Shown: positions 1-8,829, counted from the stretch's first letter. The stretch: 64,000 nt of DNA from UBA1801 sp035353395 (GCA_035353395.1 DAOPZL010000004.1:1-64000), one strand, 5' to 3'. Program-made: numbers and translations. The notes: generated by a model not told the origin, from the letters alone.

Positions 1-222
1 AAATGATATCAACACGAAATCATCATCTATGCGCGTATATAGCATCATCTCTTTCATCTCTTTTATCCTTGTTAAAATACCTTAAAAATGAAATAACAGG
101 GATGAAAGGGATGAAAGGGATAAAGAAAAATGCAATTAAAAGTGCTGGATAATCTCGAATATTTCAGTAAATTAAGGTAAACACTGACATCTTAATAATT
201 TTTATATTGATATAATTTAATT
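1..222. other. AT-rich noncoding segment with small repeats
   Basis: This stretch is strikingly AT-rich compared with the GC-rich DNA that follows, and I see no convincing gene in it. GGGATGAAA is repeated in tandem at about 99-116 with a third degenerate copy to 125. The segment 46-61 can pair along its full 16 positions with 98-113 if two G:U pairs are allowed, so a plus-strand transcript could form a long hairpin. It lies directly downstream of the minus-strand serine hydrolase. Confidence 0.6.
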
Positions 223-2046
223 TTATTTTTTTAATCTGTAGGCTGCCGCCCCGGATGCGTCCTGGAGCTTCAGCTGCGTCCCGTCCCCGGTTTCCTGGAA
301 GCTGAACAGGTAGCCGTCGAAACCGGACAGGGCGCCGTTCACGACCTCGGCCTTCGCGTCGTCCAGGAACCGGAGGGGAAACGGGGCGTTGGCGTAGAAC
401 TGGCCCAGGTCCTCGCGGTTGGAGGGCGTCAGGGCGGCCTTCACGAGGAGGCGTTCGCCCCGGCGCTGGAGGGTGATCTCGGGGATGCCGGTGCGGGCCT
501 TGTCCTCGGCGCCTGCCGGCTCGTAGGTGCCGGCGCGGGCGGCCCAGGGGACGGGAAGCGCCGCCGGAGGGAGCTTCACCATCTGGTTCACGACCACGCC
601 CTTCTCCCGGAGGACCGCCCAGGTGACGGTTCCGTCCGCGTCCTTCCCGAAGTGGTAGACCAGGGCCGGATCCTTCTCCATGTCCATGGCGTAGTCGCCG
701 TTCGCAAGCGGGATCAGCTCCGGATGGGCGGGAGGCTGCTTCGCCCCCGGAGCCTCCAGCGTCAGCGCGCCGTCCGGGGACAGCTTCAGCAGGCGATGGC
801 CGTAGATCGAGGCATATTCGCCCGTGATTTTCTGGAGGTCCTGCGCCGCCCCGGGAGCCTTCGCGAGGGGACCGGCGTAGCCGTAGGCCTGCCCGCGCGC
901 GGCGAAGACCTCCTTGAAGAGCGCCTCGCCGGTGCCCCAGAGGAAGGCATTCCTGGCGTTGTAGTCGTTCACCGCCGCGACGAACCCGACGTTCCAGGCC
1001 GGGATCAGCTCGAGGGTGCTGCGGTGCCGCGCCATCCCGCCGTGGCCGAACATCCCGAGCAGCGCCCCGCCCTTCAATTCCTCGAAGGAGGCGCGGAACC
1101 CAAGCCCCATGGAGTTGCCCTGGTCCAGGGGGTTGTCCGGCCCCTGGATCCGGAGCATCTCCGCGACGCTCTCGGGGCTCAGGAGGCGCCGACCCTTGAA
1201 TGCCCCACGGCCGAACACCATCGAGATGAAGTGGGCGACCTCCGGCAGCGGGGCCCGGAGGGAGCCCGCAGGCCTGATCTCGTCCGTCGGGATCAGGTCC
1301 CAGCCTGGATTGTAGTTGTAGGCCGCCGCGATGCGTGCCTCCGGCAGGTCCTTGATGTCGAAGGAGGCGTTGGGCATTTCCAGGGGATCCAGGACGTGCT
1401 TCTTCATGTAGGCGGAGAAGTCCATCCCGCTCACGCGCTCGACGAGGAGGCCCAGCAGGTTCACCCCGAAGGAGGAGTAGTGCCAGCGCTGCCCCGGCGG
1501 GAAGAGCAGGTCCGTGCCCTTCACGTGCTCGAGCAACGCCCGGTAGAAGTAGCGTTCCGGATGGGTCGTCTCCCACGGATCGTCGTCGGTCATGATCCCC
1601 GAGTGGTGGGTCATGAGCATGCGGAGGGTGATGGCCTCCTTCCCGGCGGGGAACCGCGACCGGACGGCGAACTCCGGGATGTAGGCGGCGAGGGGCTTGT
1701 CGAGGTCGACCTTCCCCTGCTCGCGGAGCTGCATGACCGCGACGCAGGTGAAGAGCTTGGAGATGGAGCCCAGCTCGAAGATCGTCTCCCCGGTGACGGG
1801 CGCCTGCTTGTCCCGGTCCGCGAGGCCGAAGGCGCCCGACCAGACCGTGCGGTCCCCTTCCACCAGGGCCACGGCCAGGCCGGGCGAGCCGTAGGCGGAC
1901 TGCTTGCCCGCCACGAGGGACTGGACCGCCTGGATCGCCTTGCCGTAGTCCTGGACCGGCTGGGACGACAGCCCAGAGCCGGCGAGGACCGGCAGGAGGA
2001 GGAGCGTGGCGGCCCGCAGGCACGTCCTGGATAGAAGTCCTTGCAT
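223..2046 (-). CDS. Secreted serine hydrolase, beta-lactamase/D-aminopeptidase fold (class C type)
   Basis: The 607-residue product begins with a Sec signal peptide (Arg near the N-terminus, Leu-rich core to about residue 28, no lipobox Cys), so it is probably periplasmic or secreted. The serine beta-lactamase/penicillin-binding fold is shown by SxxK at S94-K97 (GSISK), Tyr190 in a YSS version of the YxN motif, and a late HGG at 335-337. Families with this layout include D-aminopeptidases, esterases and PBP4*-like proteins. The C-terminal 200 residues or so form an extra domain I cannot name. The start at 2046 is chosen because GGAGG lies five bases upstream and the signal peptide begins there. 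Its position after a dipeptide transport cluster fits peptide hydrolysis, but the substrate is unknown. A true antibiotic-hydrolysing lactamase is unlikely. Confidence 0.85.
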   Translation of the reverse strand: MQGLLSRTCLRAATLLLLPVLAGSGLSSQPVQDYGKAIQAVQSLVAGKQSAYGSPGLAVALVEGDRTVWSGAFGLADRDKQAPVTGETIFELGSISKLFTCVAVMQLREQGKVDLDKPLAAYIPEFAVRSRFPAGKEAITLRMLMTHHSGIMTDDDPWETTHPERYFYRALLEHVKGTDLLFPPGQRWHYSSFGVNLLGLLVERVSGMDFSAYMKKHVLDPLEMPNASFDIKDLPEARIAAAYNYNPGWDLIPTDEIRPAGSLRAPLPEVAHFISMVFGRGAFKGRRLLSPESVAEMLRIQGPDNPLDQGNSMGLGFRASFEELKGGALLGMFGHGGMARHRSTLELIPAWNVGFVAAVNDYNARNAFLWGTGEALFKEVFAARGQAYGYAGPLAKAPGAAQDLQKITGEYASIYGHRLLKLSPDGALTLEAPGAKQPPAHPELIPLANGDYAMDMEKDPALVYHFGKDADGTVTWAVLREKGVVVNQMVKLPPAALPVPWAARAGTYEPAGAEDKARTGIPEITLQRRGERLLVKAALTPSNREDLGQFYANAPFPLRFLDDAKAEVVNGALSGFDGYLFSFQETGDGTQLKLQDASGAAAYRLKK

Positions 2047-2162
2047 GCTGGCCTCCGGGAGAATCCCCCCACGCGGGAGGATGCGCATCCGAAACGCACC
2101 CTACCCCCTTCCGGACTTCCAGGATTGGACAAACGCGACAGCGTCCCGAGGGGCCGGACCTC

Positions 2163-3134
2163 TCAGGCCAGGTGGCAGGCGCAGAAGTGCCCCGGCGCGC
2201 CCTCCCGGAGGACCGGGACCTGGGCCCGGCACGCATCGCATGCCCGGTCGCAGCGGGTGTGGAAGACGCAGCCCGAAGGCGGGTTGATCGGGCTCGGGAT
2301 GTCGCCAGACAGGGCGGCTTTCGGCCGGGACACCTTGCCGAAGTCCACCGACGGGATCGACTTCAGCAGGGCCTGGGTGTACGGATGCCGGGGACCGGAG
2401 TAGAGGTCTTCCTTCTTCGCAAGCTCGACGAGGTTCCCCAGGTACATCACGGCGATGCGGTCCACCATGTGGTACACGACGCTCAGGTTGTGCGAAATCA
2501 GGACGTAAGTCAGCCCGAATTCCTTCTGCAGGTCCATGAGCAGGTTGATGATCTGGGACTGGATCGACACGTCCAGCGCCGAGACCGGCTCGTCGCAGAC
2601 CAGGAATTTCGGCCTCAGGGCCAGCGCGCGGGCGATGCCGATGCGCTGCCTCTGTCCGCCCGAGAACTCGTGGGGATAGCGGCGGATGTAGATCGGATCC
2701 AGGCCGCAGATCTTCATCAGTTCGACGGTCTTTTCGATCCGCTCGGCCTTCGTGTGCATCTTCTGGAAGACATAGGGCTCGGAGATGATGTCGCCCACCG
2801 TCATGCGGGGATTGAGGGATCCGTAAGGATCCTGGAACATGATCTGGATGTCCTTCCGCACGCGGTGCATCCGGCTCGGCGAATGGGAGGCCAGGTCCGT
2901 GCCCTCGAAGAAAATCTGTCCGGAGGTGGGCTCGATCAGGCGGACCATCATCCGGCCCAGCGTCGTCTTGCCGCAGCCGGACTCCCCGACGATGCCCAGC
3001 GTCTCGCCGCGGGGGACCTCCAGGCTGATGTCGCTGACCGCCTTCACGTACTGCCTGGGGGCGAACAGTTTCTGGCTCCGGACGGGGAACCATTTCCGGA
3101 CGCCTTTGAGAGAGAGAATGATGTCCTGGGTCAT
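2163..3134 (-). CDS. dppF: Dipeptide/oligopeptide ABC transporter ATPase, DppF/OppF type
   Basis: This 323-residue ATPase powers peptide import at the cytoplasmic face of the inner membrane, working with the second ATPase encoded just upstream. Walker A is GESGCGKT (about 50-57), the ABC signature SGGQRQR starts near 158, and Walker B with the catalytic Glu is in FLVCDEP (177-183). The C-terminal oligo_HPY extension includes a Cys-rich stretch (GCVFHTRCDRACDACRAQ); similar cysteines in DppD/OppF proteins have been linked to an iron-sulfur cluster. The gene begins three bases after the dppD stop and is last in the dpp order SBP-B-C-D-F. Confidence 0.93.
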   Translation of the reverse strand: MTQDIILSLKGVRKWFPVRSQKLFAPRQYVKAVSDISLEVPRGETLGIVGESGCGKTTLGRMMVRLIEPTSGQIFFEGTDLASHSPSRMHRVRKDIQIMFQDPYGSLNPRMTVGDIISEPYVFQKMHTKAERIEKTVELMKICGLDPIYIRRYPHEFSGGQRQRIGIARALALRPKFLVCDEPVSALDVSIQSQIINLLMDLQKEFGLTYVLISHNLSVVYHMVDRIAVMYLGNLVELAKKEDLYSGPRHPYTQALLKSIPSVDFGKVSRPKAALSGDIPSPINPPSGCVFHTRCDRACDACRAQVPVLREGAPGHFCACHLA

Positions 3135-3137
3135 GAG

Positions 3138-4118
3138 TCACCCTTCCCTGCCTTCCATGCATTTCCAGCACCTGACCTGACGGCCCGCACAGTGCGCGAT
3201 GCCGGGCCGCTCGACCGCGCACAACGGCCTGGCCTCCTCGCAGCGGGGGTGGAAGAGGCAGCCCTCCGGGCGCTTGCTCAGGGTAGGCACCATGCCCCGG
3301 ATGACGTTCAGCCGTTCCACCTTCTTCTCGATCACCGGGATGGAGCGCATGAGGGCCGTGGTGTAGGGGTGCCTGGGATCCGTGAACACGTCCCTGCCCT
3401 TCCCGTATTCCATGACCTTCCCGGCGTACATGATCATCACCTGCTCCGCCACCTGGGCCACCACGCCCAGGTCGTGGGTAATGAGGATCACCGCGGTGTC
3501 GAGCCTTTCCTTGATCTCATGGATCAGTTCCAGGATCTGGGCCTGGATCGTCACGTCCAGGGCCGTCGTGGGCTCGTCGCAGATCAGCAGGCTCGGGTTG
3601 CAGCAGAGGGCGATGGCGATCATGACGCGCTGGCGCATGCCGCCGCTCATCTGGTGAGGGTAGTCGCAGATCCGTTTCTCGGGCTCGGGGATGTGGACCA
3701 GCCGCAGCATCTCGACGGCCCGGTCGCGCGCCTCCCGCCTGTTGGCGCCCTGGTGGATCCGGAGGCTCTCCATGATCTGGTCCCCGACGGTGAAGACCGG
3801 GTTGAGGGAGGTCATGGGTTCCTGGAAGATCATGGCGATCTTCTGGCCCCGGATCTTCCGCATCTCCTTCGCGCTCTTCTTCAGCAGGTCCTCGCCCTCG
3901 AACAGGATCTGGCCGCCCACGATCCGGCCGGGCGGCGACTGGATGAGCCGGATGGTTGAGAGCGCCGCCACGCTCTTGCCGCTCCCGGACTCGCCCACGA
4001 TGCCCAGGGTCTCACCCCTCTTCAGGCTGAAGGAGACGTCGTCAAGGGCGTACACGATGCCTTCGTCCGTGTGGAACTGCGTGCACAGGTTCTTTACCTC
4101 AAGCAGGTTCTCGCTCAT
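3138..4118 (-). CDS. dppD: Dipeptide/oligopeptide ABC transporter ATPase, DppD/OppD type
   Basis: A 326-residue ATP-binding subunit of the peptide importer. Walker A GESGSGKS is at 42-49, the signature is MSGGMRQRV, and Walker B is LLICDEP. The C-terminal oligopeptide region carries the paired-Cys motif GCLFHPRCEEARPLC. An upstream GTG at 4127 abuts the dppC stop, but ATG at 4118 has AGGTG six bases before it and begins exactly where the family normally starts (MSENLLEVKNL), so I chose 4118. It is co-transcribed with dppB, dppC and dppF. Confidence 0.93.
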   Translation of the reverse strand: MSENLLEVKNLCTQFHTDEGIVYALDDVSFSLKRGETLGIVGESGSGKSVAALSTIRLIQSPPGRIVGGQILFEGEDLLKKSAKEMRKIRGQKIAMIFQEPMTSLNPVFTVGDQIMESLRIHQGANRREARDRAVEMLRLVHIPEPEKRICDYPHQMSGGMRQRVMIAIALCCNPSLLICDEPTTALDVTIQAQILELIHEIKERLDTAVILITHDLGVVAQVAEQVMIMYAGKVMEYGKGRDVFTDPRHPYTTALMRSIPVIEKKVERLNVIRGMVPTLSKRPEGCLFHPRCEEARPLCAVERPGIAHCAGRQVRCWKCMEGREG

Positions 4119-4127
4119 GCCTCGCAC

Positions 4128-5024
4128 CTAGAGATTCTTCAGTTTGGGATCGAGCGCGTCGCGGAGCCCGTCGCCCAGGAGGTTGAACGCGAGTACCGTG
4201 ACGATCAGCGCGATCCCCGGGAAGACGCTGTACTCCGGATTCGTCTGGATGTGGAGGCGCGCCGCGTTCAGCATGGCGCCCCAGCTCGATCCGGGCGGCT
4301 GTACGCCCAGCCCCAGGAAGCTGAGGCTCGCCTCGTACATGATGTCCTCGGGAATGGACATGGTGGCGACGACGATGATGGTCGAGAGGCAGTTGGGGAC
4401 GAGGTGGCGGAGGATGATCTTCAGGCTGGTGCCTCCCGTGGCCCTGGCCGCCTCGACGTATTCCTTCTGCTTGAGCTGGATGATCTGGGAGCGGATCACG
4501 CGCGCCAGGCCCGTCCAGCCCACGAGGCCGATGGCGACGAACACGTTGATCACGCCGGGACCCAGGACGAACATGATCACGATGGCGAAGAGGATCTGGG
4601 GGAACGACGCGAAGATCTCGATGATCCGAGAGATGACCGCGTCGACCGCGCCGCCATAGTAGCCGGCGACCGCGCCCACCAGGACCCCGATCAGGATCGC
4701 GATGCTCTCGGCGACGATGCCCACGGAGAGGGAGATCCGCGTTCCGTAGAGGATGCGCGACAGGTTGTCCCTGCCGAACTCGTCCGTGCCGAGAAGGTGG
4801 ATGGACGAGGGCTTCTGCAGGATGTTGTCCACGTCCTGGAAGGACTCGCTGTAGGGCGCGATGTAGGGCGCGAAGACGGCCAGGAAGACCAGGATGGCCA
4901 CGAAGGCCAGACAGACCATGGCCACCTTGTCCTTCCTCAGGCGCCGCATGGCGTCACTGTAAAGGCTCGTGTAGGACGCTTCCCCGTTTCCGATGAGCTG
5001 GGAGTAGATCTTGTTCTTCCGCAT
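4128..5024 (-). CDS. dppC: Dipeptide/oligopeptide ABC transporter permease, DppC type
   Basis: Inner-membrane permease of 298 residues. After a roughly 35-residue cytoplasmic N-terminus (SLYSDAMRRLRKDKVAM) come about six hydrophobic segments. The cytoplasmic EAA loop that contacts the ATPase is EYVEAARATGGTSLKIILRH. The GTDEFGRDNLSR segment before the transmembrane core is characteristic of DppC/OppC. It starts four bases after the dppB stop and ends against dppD, so it is in the middle of the transporter operon. Confidence 0.93.
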   Translation of the reverse strand: MRKNKIYSQLIGNGEASYTSLYSDAMRRLRKDKVAMVCLAFVAILVFLAVFAPYIAPYSESFQDVDNILQKPSSIHLLGTDEFGRDNLSRILYGTRISLSVGIVAESIAILIGVLVGAVAGYYGGAVDAVISRIIEIFASFPQILFAIVIMFVLGPGVINVFVAIGLVGWTGLARVIRSQIIQLKQKEYVEAARATGGTSLKIILRHLVPNCLSTIIVVATMSIPEDIMYEASLSFLGLGVQPPGSSWGAMLNAARLHIQTNPEYSVFPGIALIVTVLAFNLLGDGLRDALDPKLKNL

Positions 5025-5028
5025 CGTC

Positions 5029-5958
5029 CTATGCCTCCTTCGCCACGCGGACCCTCGGGTCGAGCAGTCCGTAGAGCAGGTCGATGATCAGGTTGGCCAC
5101 CACGAAGACAACGGCGATGTAGATCGTGCAGCCCTGGATCACGGGGATGTCCCGGGTCATGACGGCGTCGATCATGAGCTTGCCCAGGCCGTTGATGGAG
5201 AAGACGGTCTCGATCAGGACGGACCCGCCCAGGGCCCACTTGATCTGGATGCCGATGTAGGTGATGATCGGCACCGCCGCGTTCTTGAGCCCGTGCTTCA
5301 GGTTGACCTTGAGTTCGCTGACGCCCTTCGCGCGGGCGGTGCGGATGTAGTCCTGGTTCAGGGCGTCGAGCATGTTGGTCCGGCTGAGCCGCGCGATGGA
5401 GGCGGTGTAGATCAGGGCGAGGGAGAGGATGGGCAGGACGTACGAATCCGTGCTCCTCAGGCCCGAGATCGGGAACCACATCAGCTTCAGGCCGAAGACG
5501 ATCTGGAGCAGGATGGCGATCCAGAACGAGGGCGCGGCCATCCCGAGGGTCGAGAAGAACATGATGATCTTGTCTGCCGGCTTGCCCCTGGCCACGGCCG
5601 CGGAGACGCCGAGCAGAATGCCCCAGAAGGAGGAGAAGAGGATCACCATGCCGCCGATGACCGAGGTGACCTTGAAGCCCTTGAGCAGCATCTCCCCGAC
5701 GGGCTTCCTGGCGAAATAGGACGTTCCGAAGTCCCCGCGCAGGGCGTTCTTCGCGAGCGTCAGGTACTGGACCGTCAGCGGCTTGTCGAGCCCCATCTCC
5801 TTCCGGACCCGCGCCATCGTCTCGGGATCGGCCCGTTTCTCCATCATGAGCGCCACCGGATCTCCCGGCACCACGTTGACCATGACGAAGGTCACGAGAC
5901 TCACCCCCACCAGGACGATGAGGGTCTGCAGCAGCCGCACCAGCGTGTACTTGATCAA
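5029..5958 (-). CDS. dppB: Dipeptide/oligopeptide ABC transporter permease, DppB type
   Basis: Inner-membrane permease of 309 residues that pairs with DppC. It opens with a transmembrane helix (MIKYTLVRLLQTLIVLVGVS), followed by the DppB-type periplasmic segment (VPGDPVALMMEKRADPETM) and the core of five further helices. The EAA-like loop is around DYIRTARAKGVSELKVNLKH. It is the first permease gene after the binding-protein gene, from which it is separated by 123 bases containing a strong hairpin. Confidence 0.93.
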   Translation of the reverse strand: MIKYTLVRLLQTLIVLVGVSLVTFVMVNVVPGDPVALMMEKRADPETMARVRKEMGLDKPLTVQYLTLAKNALRGDFGTSYFARKPVGEMLLKGFKVTSVIGGMVILFSSFWGILLGVSAAVARGKPADKIIMFFSTLGMAAPSFWIAILLQIVFGLKLMWFPISGLRSTDSYVLPILSLALIYTASIARLSRTNMLDALNQDYIRTARAKGVSELKVNLKHGLKNAAVPIITYIGIQIKWALGGSVLIETVFSINGLGKLMIDAVMTRDIPVIQGCTIYIAVVFVVANLIIDLLYGLLDPRVRVAKEA

Positions 5959-6043
5959 GAGCCACCTCTGTATTCAGGGAGGGCGCCGCCGCCCGGGAGC
6001 GCGGCGCCCTCGTCCATCCATGGCTTCCAGGTCCCGGGAGCCT

Positions 6044-6070
6044 GGCGCCCGCCACGGGGAGGCGGGCGCC
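6044..6070 (-). promoter_or_regulatory. Inter-cistronic hairpin between binding protein and permease genes
   Basis: GGCGCCCGCC (6044-6053) pairs perfectly with GGCGGGCGCC (6061-6070) around a seven-base loop. It sits in the 123-base gap after the binding-protein stop. No T-run follows in the minus direction, so it looks more like an mRNA-stabilising or attenuating hairpin that keeps the binding protein above the permease level than a full terminator. A second inverted repeat (CCAGG...CCTGG, about 6027-6045) lies immediately downstream on the minus strand. Confidence 0.5.
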
Positions 6071-6081
6071 GACCGTTCCCG

Positions 6082-7641
6082 CTAGTTCCTGGTGATGCCG
6101 AAGAAGTTGATCATGCTGTTCTCGAAGGCCACGCCCTTGAGGTTCTTCGAGACCATGTAGTACTTGATCGGGTTGTAGAGCGGAACCGTCGCGAAATCCT
6201 TGGTCGTGATCTTGTTCTCGATCTTCATGTACATCGCCGTCCGCCCGGCGCCCACGGGGAGGAGGCGCCCGCTCTCCAGGCTCTTGTTGACCCACGGGTC
6301 GTTGTAGTTGGAGGACCACATACGGGACTGGTCCTTGAAGAAGAACGTGTACATGAAGTTGTCGGGATCGGGAATGTCCGCGTACCAGGTGAGGAACAGG
6401 GTCTGGACCTTGCCGTTCTTGCGCATGTCCACCATGGCGGCGCTGTCGTACTTCTGGACGTCCAGGGTGATGCCGGAGGCCTTGAGCTGCTCCTGGAGGA
6501 CGGTGGCCACCCCCACCAGGGAGGACTTCTCGGAGATCGAGGCGATGATCTTGATGCCGTTGGGGAAGCCCGCCTCCTTCAGGAGGGCCTTGGCCTTGGA
6601 GGGGTTGTACTTCGTGGCGGGCCGCTTGGCGTCGAAGCCGGGCATGCCGGGCGGGATGAAGCAGCCGGTGACCCGGGCGTGTCCCTTCATGTAGTTGGCC
6701 ACGAGGCTGTTCTGGTCGACCGCGTAACTGATGGCCTCGCGGACCTTGACCTTGTCCAGGGGCGGCATGTTGACGTTCAGGATCATGGCGATGGTCCCGA
6801 TGAGAGGCACGCCCACGAGCTGATCCTTGTATTTCGGGTTGTTCTTGTAGCCGTCGACCATGACGGTTCCGGTGAACCCGACCATGTCCAGGGTCCCGCG
6901 CTCGTATTCCAGCAGGGCCGTGCTCTGGTCCATGTTGTAGAGCTCGACGCCGTCGAGCTTCGCCGGACTCCCGTGATAGCCGGGGAAGCGCTCGACGGTG
7001 AGCACGTCCTTGGGCTCGAACTTGACGAGCCTGAAGGGGCCGGTGCCCACGAAGGTGTCGATGCCCCAGCGCGTCCCGGCCGCCCGGCAGGCCTTCTCGG
7101 GATAGATCATCAACTGCTGGCAGGCGAGTACCGCCGGGAAGGGCGAATAGGGGGCGGCGAGCGTGATCTCGAACTTGCGGTCGTCGATGACCTTGAATCC
7201 CGCGAGCTTCGCGGCCTTCCCGTCGAGCATCTCCTGGGCGCCCAGGATCATGTCGCACAGGTAGGTATTCAGGCACTTCGTCTTCGGATCGAACATCCGG
7301 GTGAACGTGAACTCGACATCCTTCGAGGTCAGCGTGGAACCGTCGTGGAACTTGATGCCCGGCTTGAGTTCGCACGCATAGACCTTGCCGTCCTTCGAAA
7401 CGGTCGGCATGGACTTCAGGAGCATGGGATACGGAACCAGGTCCTTGTTGAAGGCGAGGAGGCTCTCGCCCATGAGCCAGGCAGGCTGGATGACGTCCGT
7501 GTCCGTCTGGAGCTGGACGTCCAGGAACTCCATGGCCGGGACGCTGGCGGCGTACTTCATGACCTTCTTCCCGCTGGCGCCGTAGGCGGCCAAGGCAAAC
7601 AGGGCCCCGAGGACGAGGGCCAGATTTCGGATGCTTCTCAT
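6082..7641 (-). CDS. Periplasmic peptide-binding protein, SBP family 5
   Basis: The 519-residue solute-binding protein delivers peptides to the DppBCDF importer. It has a clear signal peptide (MRSIRNLALVLGALFALAA) with no lipobox Cys, so it should be a soluble periplasmic protein. Family 5 features include AWLMGESLLAFN near the N-terminus, LKPGIKFHDGSTLTSKDVEF, and VREAISYAVDQNSLV in the middle. The start at 7641 has AAGGAG nine bases upstream and matches the signal peptide; the upstream in-frame start at 7674 would lack one. Sequence alone does not say whether it prefers dipeptides, longer peptides, D-peptides or another ligand. Confidence 0.9.
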   Translation of the reverse strand: MRSIRNLALVLGALFALAAYGASGKKVMKYAASVPAMEFLDVQLQTDTDVIQPAWLMGESLLAFNKDLVPYPMLLKSMPTVSKDGKVYACELKPGIKFHDGSTLTSKDVEFTFTRMFDPKTKCLNTYLCDMILGAQEMLDGKAAKLAGFKVIDDRKFEITLAAPYSPFPAVLACQQLMIYPEKACRAAGTRWGIDTFVGTGPFRLVKFEPKDVLTVERFPGYHGSPAKLDGVELYNMDQSTALLEYERGTLDMVGFTGTVMVDGYKNNPKYKDQLVGVPLIGTIAMILNVNMPPLDKVKVREAISYAVDQNSLVANYMKGHARVTGCFIPPGMPGFDAKRPATKYNPSKAKALLKEAGFPNGIKIIASISEKSSLVGVATVLQEQLKASGITLDVQKYDSAAMVDMRKNGKVQTLFLTWYADIPDPDNFMYTFFFKDQSRMWSSNYNDPWVNKSLESGRLLPVGAGRTAMYMKIENKITTKDFATVPLYNPIKYYMVSKNLKGVAFENSMINFFGITRN

Positions 7642-7765
7642 CGCAGGTGTCTCCTTTTCTTGCAGGGGTTGCAAGTTGTGATAATTTAACTCTGTGTAAA
7701 AAAGTACGCCCTCACTGTCTCCCCAAAAAAGATTGGTGTCAAGGTGCAGTTTTCACCCTCCGTGA

Positions 7766-7780
7766 AATCCGATTCGGATT
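7766..7780. promoter_or_regulatory. Candidate operator: 15-bp palindrome in divergent promoter region
   Basis: AATCCGA-T-TCGGATT is a perfect dyad lying between the minus-strand binding-protein gene (start 7641) and the plus-strand DUF4438 gene (start 7905). It is the cleanest symmetry in the 263-base divergent region and could serve both promoters. The XRE-cupin regulator in the same island is one possible binder; this is inference. Confidence 0.35.
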
Positions 7781-7904
7781 CCGTGCGCGTGCGCGATCAC
7801 AGGATAGCCGCGTCAGATGAGGGTTCCGGACGACAAGGCAGCCGGTTCCGGGATGGACATCCCCTGTCCCATCATGAAGATAATTTCACAAGGAGATCAT
7901 TGCC

Positions 7905-8786
7905 ATGCTGAAGACGAACCAGGAATCGATCGTGGAGTTCCTGCTGCAGTGCCAGCCGGGACCCCCCAGGACTCGCGCCATCTGGCGCCTCGACCACGAC
8001 GGGAAGCCCTTCCTGCTGCCCGGGATCGGCGGGATCACGCTGAACCTCCAGGTGGGGGATCCGGCGTTCGGATGGGCCGGGGACCATCTGGAGCCCGGCG
8101 TGAGCTGCACGGGGGACACCCACAAGCCCACGGAGCATCCCAACACCTCGCTGCAGCTCTTCTCCTGCGTGGGGAACCGCGCCGTGGTGGCGTCGGGCGA
8201 AGCGAAGGGCGGCGAAGGGGTCGTCATCGGCCACCACGGCGGCTCGGAGCACCTCATCGTGGACTTCCCGCGTCCCGTGAAGGAGAAGCTGCTCTACGAC
8301 GACCGGATCGTCATCCAGGCCAGGGGCCAGGGGCTCCGGCTCCTCGACTATCCGGACATCGTCCTGTTCAACCTCGATCCCTCGCTGCTCGAGAGGATGC
8401 ACATCCGGGAACTCGAGGGGGGCAGGCTTGAAGTCCCCGTGACGACGATCGTGCCGGCCGCCTGCATGGGCTCGGGAATCGGCGAGGCGCACGTCGGCTG
8501 GGGGGACTACGACATCGTCACCAGCGATCCCGGAAGCGTGGCGGAGCATCGCCTGGACCGGATCCGCTTCGGGGACTTCGTCGCGCTGCTGGACCACGAT
8601 AACCGGTACGGGCGCGCCTACCGGCAGGGCGCCGTCACGATCGGCGTGGTGGTGCACAGCGACTGCCTCCAGGCAGGCCATGGCCCCGGCGTGACCACAA
8701 TCATGACGTGCAAGACCCCGCTCATCATCCCCGTGGTGGATCCGAAGGCCAATCTGGCGGACCTCCTGGGGATCGGGACCCACTGA
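7905..8786 (+). CDS. DUF4438 domain protein
   Basis: A 293-residue protein recognised as DUF4438 from its whole-length pattern: the GIGGITLNLQVGDPAFGW segment, the GDTHKP and EHPNTSLQLFSCVGN segments, GHHGGSEHLIVDFP, the acidic middle, and a C-terminal HSDCLQAGHGPGVTTIMT. No signal peptide or membrane helix is visible. The function of the family is not established, although structures exist. AAGGAG lies nine bases before the ATG. It is the only plus-strand gene in the peptide island, divergent from the peptide transporter and convergent with the M55 aminopeptidase, so I infer a role in handling the same substrates. Confidence 0.85.
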   Translation: MLKTNQESIVEFLLQCQPGPPRTRAIWRLDHDGKPFLLPGIGGITLNLQVGDPAFGWAGDHLEPGVSCTGDTHKPTEHPNTSLQLFSCVGNRAVVASGEAKGGEGVVIGHHGGSEHLIVDFPRPVKEKLLYDDRIVIQARGQGLRLLDYPDIVLFNLDPSLLERMHIRELEGGRLEVPVTTIVPAACMGSGIGEAHVGWGDYDIVTSDPGSVAEHRLDRIRFGDFVALLDHDNRYGRAYRQGAVTIGVVVHSDCLQAGHGPGVTTIMTCKTPLIIPVVDPKANLADLLGIGTH

Positions 8787-8794
8787 CGCGCCGC

Positions 8795-8822
8795 GCCTCC
8801 CGCGCCCTGGAGCGCGGGAGGC
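8795..8822. terminator. Hairpin shared by two convergent genes
   Basis: GCCTCCCGCGC (8795-8805) and GCGCGGGAGGC (8812-8822) form an 11-bp perfect stem with a six-base loop. It fills the gap between the DUF4438 stop (8786) and the M55 stop (8830). There is no T-run on either side, so intrinsic termination would be weak, but the position suits a bidirectional 3'-end structure. Confidence 0.5.
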
Positions 8823-8829
8823 ATTCCCG

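Noticed and set aside
223..2046. Antibiotic-resistance beta-lactamase
   Set aside because: The fold is shared by many D-aminopeptidases and esterases. The length, extra C-terminal domain and YSS instead of YxN argue against a true lactamase.
164..2236. Long Arg/Gly/Pro-rich open frame on the minus strand overlapping the serine hydrolase
   Set aside because: It is a different frame of the same GC-rich DNA, lacks family features and runs into an AT-rich tail. The serine hydrolase frame has a signal peptide, ribosome-binding site and catalytic motifs.
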